DNA of 64,000 nucleotides from Halomonas sp. LR3S48 (GTDB taxonomy: Bacteria > Pseudomonadota > Gammaproteobacteria > Pseudomonadales > Halomonadaceae), in the NCBI RefSeq assembly GCF_025725665.1, contig NZ_CP107009.1, positions 3,844,001 through 3,908,000 of the forward strand. Reading direction: 5' to 3'. Positions 16,549 through 24,971 of this stretch are shown one piece after another. Position numbers and translations under genes: made by a program. How positions within the stretch are numbered: position 1 is the first letter of the stretch; every line of letters starts with the position of its first letter. The notes below the pieces were generated by a model. The model was not told the origin of the DNA. It worked only from the letters and a program-made list of their open reading frames with translations, and searched no databases.

Positions 16549-16650
16549 TGGTGAAATCCTCTCACGAGTACATACAACAGTAGCCTACTTCTTCATTCCA
16601 ATCGGGAGCGCCACCATGGGTTCGTCAACCCAACCGAAGGAAGGAGCAGA

Positions 16651-17481
16651 ATGATGAGCAAGACATGGCTGATTACCGGAGCATCCTCAGGCTTAGGCCG
16701 ACTGATGACGGAGCGCCTGCTGGCGCGTGGCGATCGCGTGGTTGCCACGCTGCGCCGGGAAGGCGTGCTCGACGACCTGCAGCAGGCCCATGGCGAGCGC
16801 TTGCGGGTGCTGACACTCGATCTCACCGACGTGCCAGGGATCCACGAGGTCACCCGCCAGGCCTTCGAGCGTATGGGAAGGATCGATGTGGTGGTATCGA
16901 ACGCTGGCTATGGGCTCTTCGGTGCCGCCGAAGAGCTCAGCGATGAGCAGATCGATCACCAGATCGCCACCAACCTCACCGGTTCGATCCAGTTGATTCG
17001 CGCGGCACTGCCCCACCTGCGCGCCCAAGGCGGCGGACGCATCGTGCAGGTCTCCTCAGAAGGCGGCCAGAAAGCCTATCCCAACTTTTCGCTCTATCAC
17101 GCCACCAAGTGGGGCATCGAGGGCTTCGTCGAATCGACGGCGCAGGACGTGGCGCCGTTCGGGATCGATTTCATCATTGTCGAACCGGGCCCCACCGCGA
17201 CCGATTTTGCCGCCGGGCTCGTGCGCGGGGCTCAGATGGAGGTCTATGACGCAACGCCGGCAGGCGATGTCAGGCGCGCCCTGGCGGATGGCAGCTTCGA
17301 GATAAAGGGCGATGCCGCCAGGACGATTGACGCCATGATCACCGCCGCCGACGCGCCGACACCACCCTTGCGGCTGGCACTTGGCAGCACGGCGTATACG
17401 GGCGTCAAGCAGGCGCTGGAAGAGCGGCTTCAGGCGCTCGAAGCACAGCGCGACGTGGCCTTTTCGGCCGATGTCGATTGA
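16651..17481 (+). CDS. Short-chain dehydrogenase/reductase
   Basis: A 276-residue classical SDR. The NAD(P)-binding TGASSGLG is at residues 9-16, NAG at 84-86, and the catalytic Ser135 (VQVSSEGG), Tyr149 and Lys153 (YHATK) are all in place. An Arg in TLRRE after strand 2 suggests NADP. A second ATG at 16654 is also possible; GGAAGGAG precedes both. It is divergent from the LysR gene. The substrate is not evident. Confidence 0.92.
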   Translation: MMSKTWLITGASSGLGRLMTERLLARGDRVVATLRREGVLDDLQQAHGERLRVLTLDLTDVPGIHEVTRQAFERMGRIDVVVSNAGYGLFGAAEELSDEQIDHQIATNLTGSIQLIRAALPHLRAQGGGRIVQVSSEGGQKAYPNFSLYHATKWGIEGFVESTAQDVAPFGIDFIIVEPGPTATDFAAGLVRGAQMEVYDATPAGDVRRALADGSFEIKGDAARTIDAMITAADAPTPPLRLALGSTAYTGVKQALEERLQALEAQRDVAFSADVD

Positions 17482-17590
17482 TTCGGGATCGGACAGTCGA
17501 AAAGGCCGGCCCCGATCCAGGCTTGTTGAAAGAGTTGGCGTTGGCGTGGCCAGCGCGTCTTGCCGGATACATCCGCGCCAGAATCACCAA

Positions 17591-17612
17591 GGCGCCGTCG
17601 AAAGACGGCGCC
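17591..17612. terminator. Hairpin between convergent SDR and lipoprotein genes
   Basis: Nine-bp arms GGCGCCGTC/GACGGCGCC with a GAAA loop. No clear T tract on either strand. Confidence 0.5.
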
Positions 17613-17620
17613 GGCTCGGC

Positions 17621-18085
17621 TTACCGACTACAGTTTCCTGGACTTGCCATGCTCAGCTTGCTCACCTCTTCCATACCCTGCTCTTCGTCGACGAGCCGGA
17701 GGTTGGCACCACCGACGAAGGCCCCCATCTTGATATATTGCTCAATAAAGTAGTTGTTTCCTGATTCCGTTACGAGGCTCAGCGTATTGGGGGAAAATTC
17801 GGACTCAGTGGCAACCTCATGCTCCTGATCTCCCTCTACCTGATGGTAGAAGAAAACTCCTCGAGCGCTTTCACCGATACACTCGCCGTCGATCCAGATG
17901 TCTTTCTTCAGCGCAGCCCCAATAGGGGATTCCTTGCGAAAGACATACACGCCTGCCATGCCCTCTGCCGGGGCTTCGAACTGCTTGGCTTGAGATGACT
18001 CCTGCTGCGGAGCCATGTTGACCGAGGCACACCCTGTCATCAAAGCCAGCACCGCCATGGCAGCTGTGGTTTTGAGTAGTTTCAT
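17621..18085 (-). CDS. DUF2846 family lipoprotein
   Basis: A 154-residue exported protein. The signal sequence ends in a lipobox-like LMTGC at about residue 18, so it is probably lipid-anchored. The rest has the DUF2846 pattern GMAGVYVFRKESPIG, IWIDGECIGES and FFYHQVEGDQEHEVATES, a small beta domain of unknown function. ATG at 18085 is chosen because it starts the signal peptide and has AAAGGGA upstream; an in-frame start at 18205 would bury the lipobox behind 40 basic residues. Confidence 0.82.
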   Translation of the reverse strand: MKLLKTTAAMAVLALMTGCASVNMAPQQESSQAKQFEAPAEGMAGVYVFRKESPIGAALKKDIWIDGECIGESARGVFFYHQVEGDQEHEVATESEFSPNTLSLVTESGNNYFIEQYIKMGAFVGGANLRLVDEEQGMEEVSKLSMASPGNCSR

Positions 18086-18431
18086 TTCAGTTCCCTTTCT
18101 TTTGCGTTTGCTAGCAGCTTCAAGCCGCTTTTTTACTGACTGGCCCACAGGGCCACGCCATTTGGCTTTCGCCAAATTCTTTTTATTCACGACAACAACA
18201 CCCACGCACTTTCGTCTCTCCTAAGTGTTTGGAGAGTGGAGCTTTGGCATTCGAGGTTATTCAATCGATGACAAAGGAGGTACAAAGCTTTGAATAATCC
18301 ATTTCGATTTGAGCATCCTTGCGTATGTGCTATCGATATCGTGTTTTGCGGCAAAGCCTATCATTCAAGGCTGACCAACCTTCATGCGCTGGATCAACGG
18401 AAGCCAAAGAAGCCGCTATCAAAGGCGTACC
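18086..18431. other. 346-base gene-free interval
   Basis: It lies between the starts/ends of two minus-strand genes: the lipoprotein leader on the left, the 3' flank of the LysE gene on the right. It is AT-richer than its surroundings. Short open frames here have no ribosome binding site or recognisable composition. I see no RNA gene, repeat or strong terminator. Confidence 0.6.
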
Positions 18432-19043
18432 TCAATACTCACGCGACGCCAGCGGCAGCCACACGTGCTCGTAGCCGATGGTGATCGCGACCCATACCAG
18501 CAGAACGGCCATGGCGAGGCTGAAACCCTTGAGCAACCACGGGCTCTCGATTCGCTGACCAACCATGGCGCCCATCAGCGCATAGCTACCGGGGGCGCCG
18601 AAAGCCAGCACGGCCAGCCCCAGCGACCAGACCAGCAGGCTCGCGCCGTCGATGCCGGCGGCGGGGAACTGGATGGTGGCGATCGGCAGGGTCGCGATCA
18701 TGCCCTTGGGGTTGCACAGCTGCATGATCAGGCCGTCGCGGAACTGCAGCACGCGCGGCGCTGCACGCACCTCGCCCAGGTCGATGCTCGAGCGGGCGAT
18801 CTTGACCGCCAAGTAGAGAATGTAGGCGCAGCCCACCGCTCCCACCACGGCAAGCATGTCGCCGCGCACCCAGGCCGCGCCGGCCCAGCCGAACAGCAAA
18901 AATAGCGTGAGCATGGCCAGCCCCACACCGACGAAGAAGCCAAGCGATGTCCTGGCCTGGCCGTTAAGGCCAGCGTTCAGGCCGAGCAGGTTCACAGGCC
19001 CAGGCGTGTACATGACGCCCAGGGCATAGGCGACGATCTCCAT
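18432..19043 (-). CDS. LysE/RhtB-family translocator
   Basis: A 203-residue membrane exporter with about six hydrophobic segments. The opening YALGVMYTPGPVNLLGLNAGLNGQ and the QLCNPKGMIATLP segment are LysE-family signatures. Members export amino acids or homoserine lactone-like compounds. It lies 57 bases downstream of an AraC-type regulator on the same strand, which probably controls it. Substrate unknown. Confidence 0.9.
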   Translation of the reverse strand: MEIVAYALGVMYTPGPVNLLGLNAGLNGQARTSLGFFVGVGLAMLTLFLLFGWAGAAWVRGDMLAVVGAVGCAYILYLAVKIARSSIDLGEVRAAPRVLQFRDGLIMQLCNPKGMIATLPIATIQFPAAGIDGASLLVWSLGLAVLAFGAPGSYALMGAMVGQRIESPWLLKGFSLAMAVLLVWVAITIGYEHVWLPLASREY

Positions 19044-19100
19044 GGGAGTCTCTCCGATAGGAAGTACGTTGGGTGGCCGAGCGGCCGAGGTTAAGCGCCG

Positions 19101-19931
19101 CTAGGTGACGCTGCGCTGGTACTGATACGGCGTCTTGCCGTAGATGCGCTTGAAGCGGCGGTTGAAATGGCTGAGGTCGGTAAAACCGTAGCGGAAGGCC
19201 ACCTCGGAGGGCGCCACGCCGGCCTCCAGGGCGGTGCGCGCGGCATTGACCCGGCAGCTCAGCACGTACTGGTGCGGCGTAATGCCGAACTGCTGCCGGA
19301 ACAGGCGCAGGAAGTGGTACTTCGAGAGATGGGCGGCCTGGCTGATCTCGTCCAGCGAGAGATCCGACTCCAGGTGGGCGAGCACGTACTCCTTGGCGCG
19401 CAGCAACAGCGCATCGGGCCGGCTCACCCTGCCGCCGGGCTGGAACTTGCCGGCACGCTGCACCAGGCGAGTCGCCATGCGATGCAGGGCGTGCTCCTGG
19501 TCGATGCGCGTGCCCTGCTGGTGAATCATCAACTGCGCAAGATCGAGAATGGCGCGGCGCAGCTCAGGGTCGGCCAGCAGGGTCTCGCTGCCTTGGAACC
19601 GGGCGGCACGCTCGCATCCTGCCGCGTCGGCGAACGAAGCCTCGAGCTGGGCGGGAGGCACGTAGACCATCACGTAGCCCAGCCTGCTGTCGTCGCCCGG
19701 ATGGCCGTCGTGCACCTGCTCGGGATTGAACTGGATGACGTTGCCGGGCGGGCTGCGGTGAAACTGCCCGCCGCTGAAGAAGTCCTGCCGCCCGGAGAGA
19801 GTCACCCCGAAGGCATACTCCTCATGGGCGTGGCGGTCGTAGCAGAAGTCGCTCAGAGACGCCTGGAGTACCGTAAGCTCGGGTATCTGTCGGCTCTTGT
19901 AGTAATCGAACCGGCTGGATTGCTTCGCCAT
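19101..19931 (-). CDS. AraC-family transcriptional regulator
   Basis: A 276-residue regulator with an N-terminal cupin-type sensing domain (HAHEEYAFGVTLSG, FNPEQVHDGHPGD) and a C-terminal double helix-turn-helix (LSLDEISQAAHLSKYHFLRLFRQQFGITPHQY and PSEVAFRYGFTDLSHFNRRFKRIYGKTP). It is typical of AraC regulators next to LysE exporters. The leader and first codons are duplicated before the DUF2380 gene. Confidence 0.92.
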   Translation of the reverse strand: MAKQSSRFDYYKSRQIPELTVLQASLSDFCYDRHAHEEYAFGVTLSGRQDFFSGGQFHRSPPGNVIQFNPEQVHDGHPGDDSRLGYVMVYVPPAQLEASFADAAGCERAARFQGSETLLADPELRRAILDLAQLMIHQQGTRIDQEHALHRMATRLVQRAGKFQPGGRVSRPDALLLRAKEYVLAHLESDLSLDEISQAAHLSKYHFLRLFRQQFGITPHQYVLSCRVNAARTALEAGVAPSEVAFRYGFTDLSHFNRRFKRIYGKTPYQYQRSVT

Positions 19932-19992
19932 GTCGCGCCTCCCTGAACGCCATACAGGGATAGCTTAAGCTCGGTGCCATGGGAAGGCTTGG
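19921..19992. repeat. 70-bp duplicated leader, copy 2 (start of the AraC gene)
   Basis: It covers the first codons (MAK), the GGGAGG ribosome binding site and about 50 bases of upstream sequence of the AraC gene. It matches 15529-15597. The conserved GCTTAAGCTATCCCTGTATGG (read on the minus strand) may include the promoter. Confidence 0.8.
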
Positions 19993-20051
19993 ACATTATT
20001 GCGGAAAGGGGCCAAGGGGGATAATTCCCAGCATAGTAACTCTGAAAGTAG

Positions 20052-20903
20052 CTACAACCTCGACAACTGGCGCGCCGTGGCGATCAGGAGATCCGAGAGG
20101 TTCTGCTCCAGTTCCTCGGGCATACTCCGCACCCGGGACATCGAAATGCTCACGGCCGCCCGCGGTCGGTTGTGCCTATCCAGTACCGGTACCGCAATCG
20201 AGATGTCGGAGAGAAAATACTCCTCCACCGAAAGGGCATACCCCTGGCGCCGGAATCGGGCCAAGCGCTCCATGATCGCAGGCACCTCATGCACGGTATT
20301 CGGCGTGTAGGCCTTTCGCTGCGTCCGCTCCAGGACCGCCCGCGCCTCCTGTTCTTCCAACTGCGACAGCATCGCCAGCCCAGGCGCCGTGCAGAATGCC
20401 GGAAGGCGCGAGCCGATGGTGATGTCGGTATCCAGCATGTTGCGGCTCAGCAAGCGGGAGAGATACACCACGTCTTGCCCGTCCAGAATCGTCAGGCTGA
20501 CCGAACCTTCCGTTTCCTTGCTCAGGTTCAGCAGGTAGGGACGTACCTTGTCGACCAGTGGGTGCGCATGGAGGTAGTGCGCGGCGATATCCAGCGTGCG
20601 CACGCTGGGCTCGATCAGTTGCGTCTCCTCGTTGCGCTGCAGGTAGCCTAGCTGCGTCAGGGTGTGCACGAAACGCTGCGCCGCACTCCGGTCCATGTCG
20701 CAGCGTTCCGCCAGCTGCTTGACGCTCATCGCCGGGTGCTCGGCATCGAAGACCTCGAGGATCCGAAACGCCTTCACTACGCTCTTGACCAGCAAGCGGT
20801 CCACTTTTTCTTTTTCGCTCAAACACTTACCCCTTTTCAGACGGATCTTTTCGCAAGAAAAGTCGTTTCTTGGGTCGATTTTGGGTTTTACAACGCTCGC
20901 CAT
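20052..20903 (-). CDS. IclR-family transcriptional regulator
   Basis: A 283-residue regulator. The winged helix-turn-helix (SVVKAFRILEVF, then MSVKQLAERCDMDRSAAQRFVHTLTQLGYL) lies at about residues 38-95, and the IclR effector domain follows (SVSLTILDGQDVVYLSRL, AFCTAPGLAML, GYALSVEEYFLSDISIAVPV). The ATG at 20903 lacks a strong ribosome binding site; a TTG at 20822 with AAGGGG 7 bases upstream would give 256 residues and is plausible. It is divergent from the hydratase-ligase-TRAP operon and probably controls it. Confidence 0.9.
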   Translation of the reverse strand: MASVVKPKIDPRNDFSCEKIRLKRGKCLSEKEKVDRLLVKSVVKAFRILEVFDAEHPAMSVKQLAERCDMDRSAAQRFVHTLTQLGYLQRNEETQLIEPSVRTLDIAAHYLHAHPLVDKVRPYLLNLSKETEGSVSLTILDGQDVVYLSRLLSRNMLDTDITIGSRLPAFCTAPGLAMLSQLEEQEARAVLERTQRKAYTPNTVHEVPAIMERLARFRRQGYALSVEEYFLSDISIAVPVLDRHNRPRAAVSISMSRVRSMPEELEQNLSDLLIATARQLSRL

Positions 20904-20907
20904 TCAA

Positions 20908-20939
20908 CTACATTGATTGAATGTAGATCATTAGTGATC
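20908..20939. promoter_or_regulatory. Inverted repeats in the IclR/hydratase divergent promoter
   Basis: CTACATT-N5-AATGTAG at 20908-20926 is a perfect 7-bp-arm palindrome, and GATCA-TTAG-TGATC overlaps its end at 20926-20939. Their position between divergent genes makes them the likely IclR operator. Confidence 0.55.
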
Positions 20940-20979
20940 GCATTGCAATCACAAAGATACAAACAACCGAGAGGCAATC

Positions 20980-21741
20980 ATGTCCGAACACATCCTCACC
21001 AACAAGCAAGGCCGTGTCGGTGTCATCACCCTGAACCGCCCCGAAGTCCTCAATGCCTGGCACAGCGAGATGCGTCAGCAGCTCATCGCCGCTCTCGACA
21101 CGTTCTGCAATGACGATTCCCTCGGCGCCATCGTGCTGACCGGAGCGGGCGAGCGGGCCTTCAGTGCCGGCCAGGATCTCAACGAGACCCGGTCCTTCGA
21201 CGCTGAACGGGCCAAGAGCTGGGTGGGAGAGTGGGAGACCCTCTACGGCAAGCTGCGCAGCAGTCCCAAGCCCATCATTGCCGCGCTCAACGGAGTGGCG
21301 GCCGGTTCGGCCTTCCAGGTTGCCCTGCTGTGCGATTTCCGCATCGCCCATGCCGACGTTCGCATGGGGCAGCCCGAAATCAACTCGGGTATCGCCAGCA
21401 CCACTGGCCCCTGGATCATGCGCGAACACCTGGGGCTCGCTCGTACCATCGACCTGACCCTGAGCGGCCGCCTGATGAATGCCGACGAGTCGCATGCCCT
21501 CGGCTTGATCAACCGCCTGGTCGCTGCCGACCAGGTGCTGCCGGAAGCGCTGGCGCTGGGGGAAGAGCTCGCCGACAAGCCGCCCGTTGCGATGCGCCTG
21601 GATCGTCAGCGCTTCAAGGAGATCACCGAGCCCGGCTTCCGCGACTGCCTTGAGGCGGGGGTTCGCATCCAGGGCGAGGCCTACGCCTCGGGCGAGCCGG
21701 CACGCATGATGGAGCTCTTCCTCAAGCGCCGAAACGGTTGA
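20980..21741 (+). CDS. Enoyl-CoA hydratase/isomerase family protein
   Basis: A 253-residue crotonase-fold enzyme. LNRPEVLNAW, the first oxyanion-loop segment FSAGQDLNE, the second oxyanion element VAAGSAFQVALLCDFRIA and the catalytic-position Glu in GQPEINSGIAS are present. The second acidic residue of true hydratases seems replaced (TIDLTLSG), so isomerase or other crotonase chemistry is possible. It is the first gene of an operon with an acyl-CoA ligase and a TRAP transporter, which implies work on a CoA thioester of an imported acid. Confidence 0.9.
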   Translation: MSEHILTNKQGRVGVITLNRPEVLNAWHSEMRQQLIAALDTFCNDDSLGAIVLTGAGERAFSAGQDLNETRSFDAERAKSWVGEWETLYGKLRSSPKPIIAALNGVAAGSAFQVALLCDFRIAHADVRMGQPEINSGIASTTGPWIMREHLGLARTIDLTLSGRLMNADESHALGLINRLVAADQVLPEALALGEELADKPPVAMRLDRQRFKEITEPGFRDCLEAGVRIQGEAYASGEPARMMELFLKRRNG

Positions 21742-21758
21742 ATCGGAATCTGACACCT

Positions 21759-23291
21759 ATGATATTCAACCTCAACGATCCCAGCTTCATTCTCGCGCTG
21801 CGCGATATCGCAACGCGCGAGCCGGAGCGCTTGTTCGGGCACTTCGATCAACGCCCCCTGACGTTCGGCGAGCTCGACCGCCAGGCCGAGGCACTCGCCG
21901 CCTACCTTCGCCGGGAGTTGGGCATTCGCCCCGGCGAGCGTGCCGCGGTCATGATGCACAACGGCCCCGAGGCCATCGCCATCCTGTTCGCCCTGGCCAA
22001 GGCCGGTATCGTCTGGGTGCCGGTCAATGCTCGCCAGCGCGGCAATGGATTGAAGTACATCCTCGAACATTGCGATCCCGCGGTCCTGTTCACCGATGCC
22101 GACCTGTGGCCGGTCGTCGCCGATAGCGGGGCGGCATTCACGGGCAGGACGCTGCTGCTGGGAGGCGCGGAAGACACGATCGCCGAGCATCTGCAAGGCA
22201 AGGGAAGACTGGACGCACCGGCGCCGGCCATGTCGGAGCTGTACGCCTTGATGTACACCTCCGGTACGACGGGCAAGCCAAAGGGGGTACGCGTCACGCA
22301 CGCGATGATGGCGTACGCCCTGAAGAGCGTCGAGCTGCTCTGTTCGATCAAGCCGGGCGACGTTTTCTTCCAGTGGGAGCCCTTCTACCACATCGGCGGC
22401 GCCCAGATGCTGTTGCTGCCTCTGTTCTTCGATGTGCGACTCAGCCTGACCGAGCGCTTCAGCGCCAGTCGCTTCTGGGAGCAGGTCGAGGCCAGCGGTG
22501 CGACTCATATCCATTACCTGGGTGGCGTGCTGCAGATCCTGCTGAAGCAGCCACCCAGCGAGCGGGAGACTGCGCACAACGTGCGTATCGCCTGGGGAGG
22601 GGGCTGTCCAAGCGATATCTGGTCGACCCTGCAGGATCGCTTCGGCTTCGAGATCCGCGAGTGCTACGGGATGACGGAAGCCTCGAGCCTGACCACCTTC
22701 AATGCCGAAGGCAGGCCGGGGTCGGTGGGCCGCGTCGTTCCCTGGCTGGACGTCGCCATTCACGATGACCGGGGCCGCCCGGTACCGACAGGCGAGCCGG
22801 GCCAGGTAGTGGTCCGTGAAACGCAGCCCGGCGTGCTGTTCGATGGCTACTTCCGCAACGCCGAGGCCACGGAGAAGACGCTGGCAAACGGCGTGTTGCA
22901 TACCGGCGACCGCGGCTGGCTCGATGCGGACGGCTTTCTCTACTTCCTCGGGCGCATTACCGATAGCGTGCGCTGTCGGGGCGAGAACGTCTCGGCCTGG
23001 GAGGTGGAGTCGGTCACCCAGCAGCACCCCGACGTCGAGGAGTGCGCGATGATCGGTGTCGCCGCCGACATCGGTGAGCAGGAGATCAAGCTCTTCCTGA
23101 AGCCGAAGGCCGGTCGCGACATCGAGCCTCGTGAGCTTTACCTGTGGCTGAAGGAGCGCCTGGCCTCCTACCAGTGCCCACGCTATCTCGCCATCGTGGA
23201 TGAGTTCGAGCGAACTCCCAGTCACCGCATCGTCAAGCACAGCCTGCCCAAGACCCTACACGAAGCCTGGGATAGCCAACGGCTTCATTGA
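21759..23291 (+). CDS. Class I adenylate-forming acyl-CoA ligase
   Basis: A 510-residue ATP-dependent CoA ligase. The P-loop YTSGTTGKPKG (about residue 166), the A5-type YGMTEAS, the hinge region HTGDRGWLDADGFLYFLGRITD and the C-terminal YQCPRYLAIVDEFERTPSHRIVKH (last lysine region) are intact. It resembles carnitine/crotonobetaine-CoA ligase (CaiC) and other short-acid ligases. The ATG at 21759 is chosen; a TTG at 21738 overlapping the hydratase stop is the alternative. It activates the acid brought in by the TRAP genes that follow (inference). Confidence 0.88.
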   Translation: MIFNLNDPSFILALRDIATREPERLFGHFDQRPLTFGELDRQAEALAAYLRRELGIRPGERAAVMMHNGPEAIAILFALAKAGIVWVPVNARQRGNGLKYILEHCDPAVLFTDADLWPVVADSGAAFTGRTLLLGGAEDTIAEHLQGKGRLDAPAPAMSELYALMYTSGTTGKPKGVRVTHAMMAYALKSVELLCSIKPGDVFFQWEPFYHIGGAQMLLLPLFFDVRLSLTERFSASRFWEQVEASGATHIHYLGGVLQILLKQPPSERETAHNVRIAWGGGCPSDIWSTLQDRFGFEIRECYGMTEASSLTTFNAEGRPGSVGRVVPWLDVAIHDDRGRPVPTGEPGQVVVRETQPGVLFDGYFRNAEATEKTLANGVLHTGDRGWLDADGFLYFLGRITDSVRCRGENVSAWEVESVTQQHPDVEECAMIGVAADIGEQEIKLFLKPKAGRDIEPRELYLWLKERLASYQCPRYLAIVDEFERTPSHRIVKHSLPKTLHEAWDSQRLH

Positions 23292-23380
23292 CCGTGAACC
23301 AGAGGTAAAAGATGGACAATAACGACAAGAGAAAAGACCCGACCACCCTTCCTACAACTAGAAAAGAGGAGACCAACAGC

Positions 23381-24361
23381 ATGGTTCACGTACTGCGCAA
23401 GACCGCCGCCATTACCTCGTTGACCCTGGCAATCAACGGCCTGGCCCACGCCGACGTCTGGGACCTTCCTTCCCCGCAACCCTCGGACAACTACATCACC
23501 GAGAACGTCAGCTGGTTCGCCGATCAGGTGCGCGAGGCCACCGATGGCGAACTGGACATACGCGTTCACCCGAGCGGGTCGCTGTTCCCCGGCGATCAGA
23601 TCAAGCGTGCCGTTCAGCGCGACCAGGCACAGATAGGCGTTCATGTCCTGTCCGCCCACCAGAACGAGAACGTCCTTTACGGTATCGATTCCGTGCCTTT
23701 CCTGGCGGATTCCTTCGAAGAGTCCGCCCAGCTCTGGGAGGTGACCAAGCCGGCACTGGACGAGATGATGGCGGAGCAGAACCTTCAACTGCTCTACCAT
23801 ATCCCCTGGCCCCCACAGGGCATCTTCTTCGACCGCGAGATCGAGTCGCCCGAGGATGCGGAGGGGCTCAAGTTCCGGGCCTATAATACGGCGACGGCGC
23901 GCTTTGCCGAACTGATGGGCATGACGCCGACCCTGATCGAGGAGGCCGAGCTTTCACAGGCGGCCGCCACCGGCATGGTGCAATCGCTGATCTCCTCCGG
24001 CGACCCCGTCTACAACCACCAGCTGTGGGACTATCTTCCCCATTTCTACGATGCCAAGGCCTGGCTCGTCCTCAGCCACGTCTTTGTCAACAAGGACCGT
24101 TGGGAAGCTCTCGACGAGGAGACGAGGCAGGAAGTCCTGGCGATTGCCGCAGAAGCCGAGCAGCGCGGCGAGGAGCAGGCCAGGGAGCTCACCGATGAAC
24201 TCAAGAACCGCCTGAGCGACAAGGGCGTTGCGATCAACCAGCCCAACGAGGAGCTGCAAGCGGAATTCAACCGCATCGGTGAAGCGATGCAGGAGGAGTG
24301 GCTGGAGAAGGCCGGCCCGCAAGGCCAGCAACTGGTAGAGGAATATCGTGCCATGCAATGA
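23381..24361 (+). CDS. TRAP transporter substrate-binding protein (DctP type)
   Basis: A 326-residue periplasmic receptor. The signal peptide ends at AHA, about residue 24. The family arginine that binds the substrate carboxylate is visible in GLKFRAYNTATARFAELMG, and FPVP-like IPWPPQGIFF follows the usual order. ATG at 23381 with AGAGGAG upstream starts the signal peptide cleanly; an ATG at 23312 would add 23 hydrophilic residues. A 24-bp perfect palindrome follows at 24375. Confidence 0.92.
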   Translation: MVHVLRKTAAITSLTLAINGLAHADVWDLPSPQPSDNYITENVSWFADQVREATDGELDIRVHPSGSLFPGDQIKRAVQRDQAQIGVHVLSAHQNENVLYGIDSVPFLADSFEESAQLWEVTKPALDEMMAEQNLQLLYHIPWPPQGIFFDREIESPEDAEGLKFRAYNTATARFAELMGMTPTLIEEAELSQAAATGMVQSLISSGDPVYNHQLWDYLPHFYDAKAWLVLSHVFVNKDRWEALDEETRQEVLAIAAEAEQRGEEQARELTDELKNRLSDKGVAINQPNEELQAEFNRIGEAMQEEWLEKAGPQGQQLVEEYRAMQ

Positions 24362-24374
24362 CGGTACGGTTCAT

Positions 24375-24398
24375 GTCCCCATTCCGCGGAATGGGGAC
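24375..24398. promoter_or_regulatory. 24-bp perfect palindrome between dctP-like and dctQ-like genes
   Basis: GTCCCCATTCCG followed directly by its reverse complement. It has no T tract and lies inside an operon, so it is more likely an mRNA-stabilising or partial-attenuation stem than a full terminator. Such an element would give more binding protein than membrane subunits. Confidence 0.6.
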
Positions 24399-24431
24399 TC
24401 CGCTTAGCTGGTTGAACTAGAGGTCGCCCCC

Positions 24432-24971
24432 ATGAATTCCTCCACTTTCCGTGCAGCCAGGTGGCTGGAAACGCTCTATCGCGTCTTCGGGTATCTCGCC
24501 GCGCTATGCATTTTCATCATGCTGGTCGTGATCGTCGTCCAGGTGGTGCTGCGCTGGAGCGGCATGACCCTGCCTGGCGCCACCAACTATGCCGGCTACC
24601 TGATGGGCGCGAGCACGTTCCTTGCCGCGGCCTACACCTTTCACGAAGGTGGGCATATCCGCGTCGGTCTCCTGGTGGAACGGCTCGGGCGCTTTCGCCC
24701 CATCGGCGAGCTGTGGTGCCTGCTGGTCGCGGGCGGCATCGCAGGCTTCATCACGTGGCACGCCTTCGATGCGGCCTATTGGTCATATCGGTTTGGCGAC
24801 GTCTCATCAGGGCAGGATGCAATGCCGCTCTGGATCCCCCAGTCGCTGCTTGCGCTTGGCTCGACGGCCTTCACGATCTCGATACTCGATCACTTCGTGC
24901 GCACCCTGGCCGCGCTGTTTCGTTCCGCAGGCGCCAACCACCACGGAACCCATCCCGTGAGGAGTCTCTGA
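24432..24971 (+). CDS. TRAP transporter small permease (DctQ type)
   Basis: A 179-residue membrane protein with four hydrophobic segments and the family-typical VVQVVLRW after TM1 and YLMGASTFLAAAYTFHEGGHIRV between TM2 and TM3. It starts 70 bases after the binding-protein gene and overlaps the large permease by 1 base (TGATG). Confidence 0.92.
   Translation: MNSSTFRAARWLETLYRVFGYLAALCIFIMLVVIVVQVVLRWSGMTLPGATNYAGYLMGASTFLAAAYTFHEGGHIRVGLLVERLGRFRPIGELWCLLVAGGIAGFITWHAFDAAYWSYRFGDVSSGQDAMPLWIPQSLLALGSTAFTISILDHFVRTLAALFRSAGANHHGTHPVRSL

Noticed and set aside
21681..23240. 519-codon minus-strand frame
   Set aside because: Antisense to the CoA ligase, with shadow-like composition.
24375..24398. 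Palindrome as a full terminator
   Set aside because: No T tract, and it lies inside an apparent operon with the small permease only 34 bases downstream.
24461..24970. 170-codon in-frame N-terminal extension of the DctM gene
   Set aside because: It overlaps the small permease gene in another frame and has arginine/glycine-rich shadow composition; ATG 24971 with GGAG is the real start.
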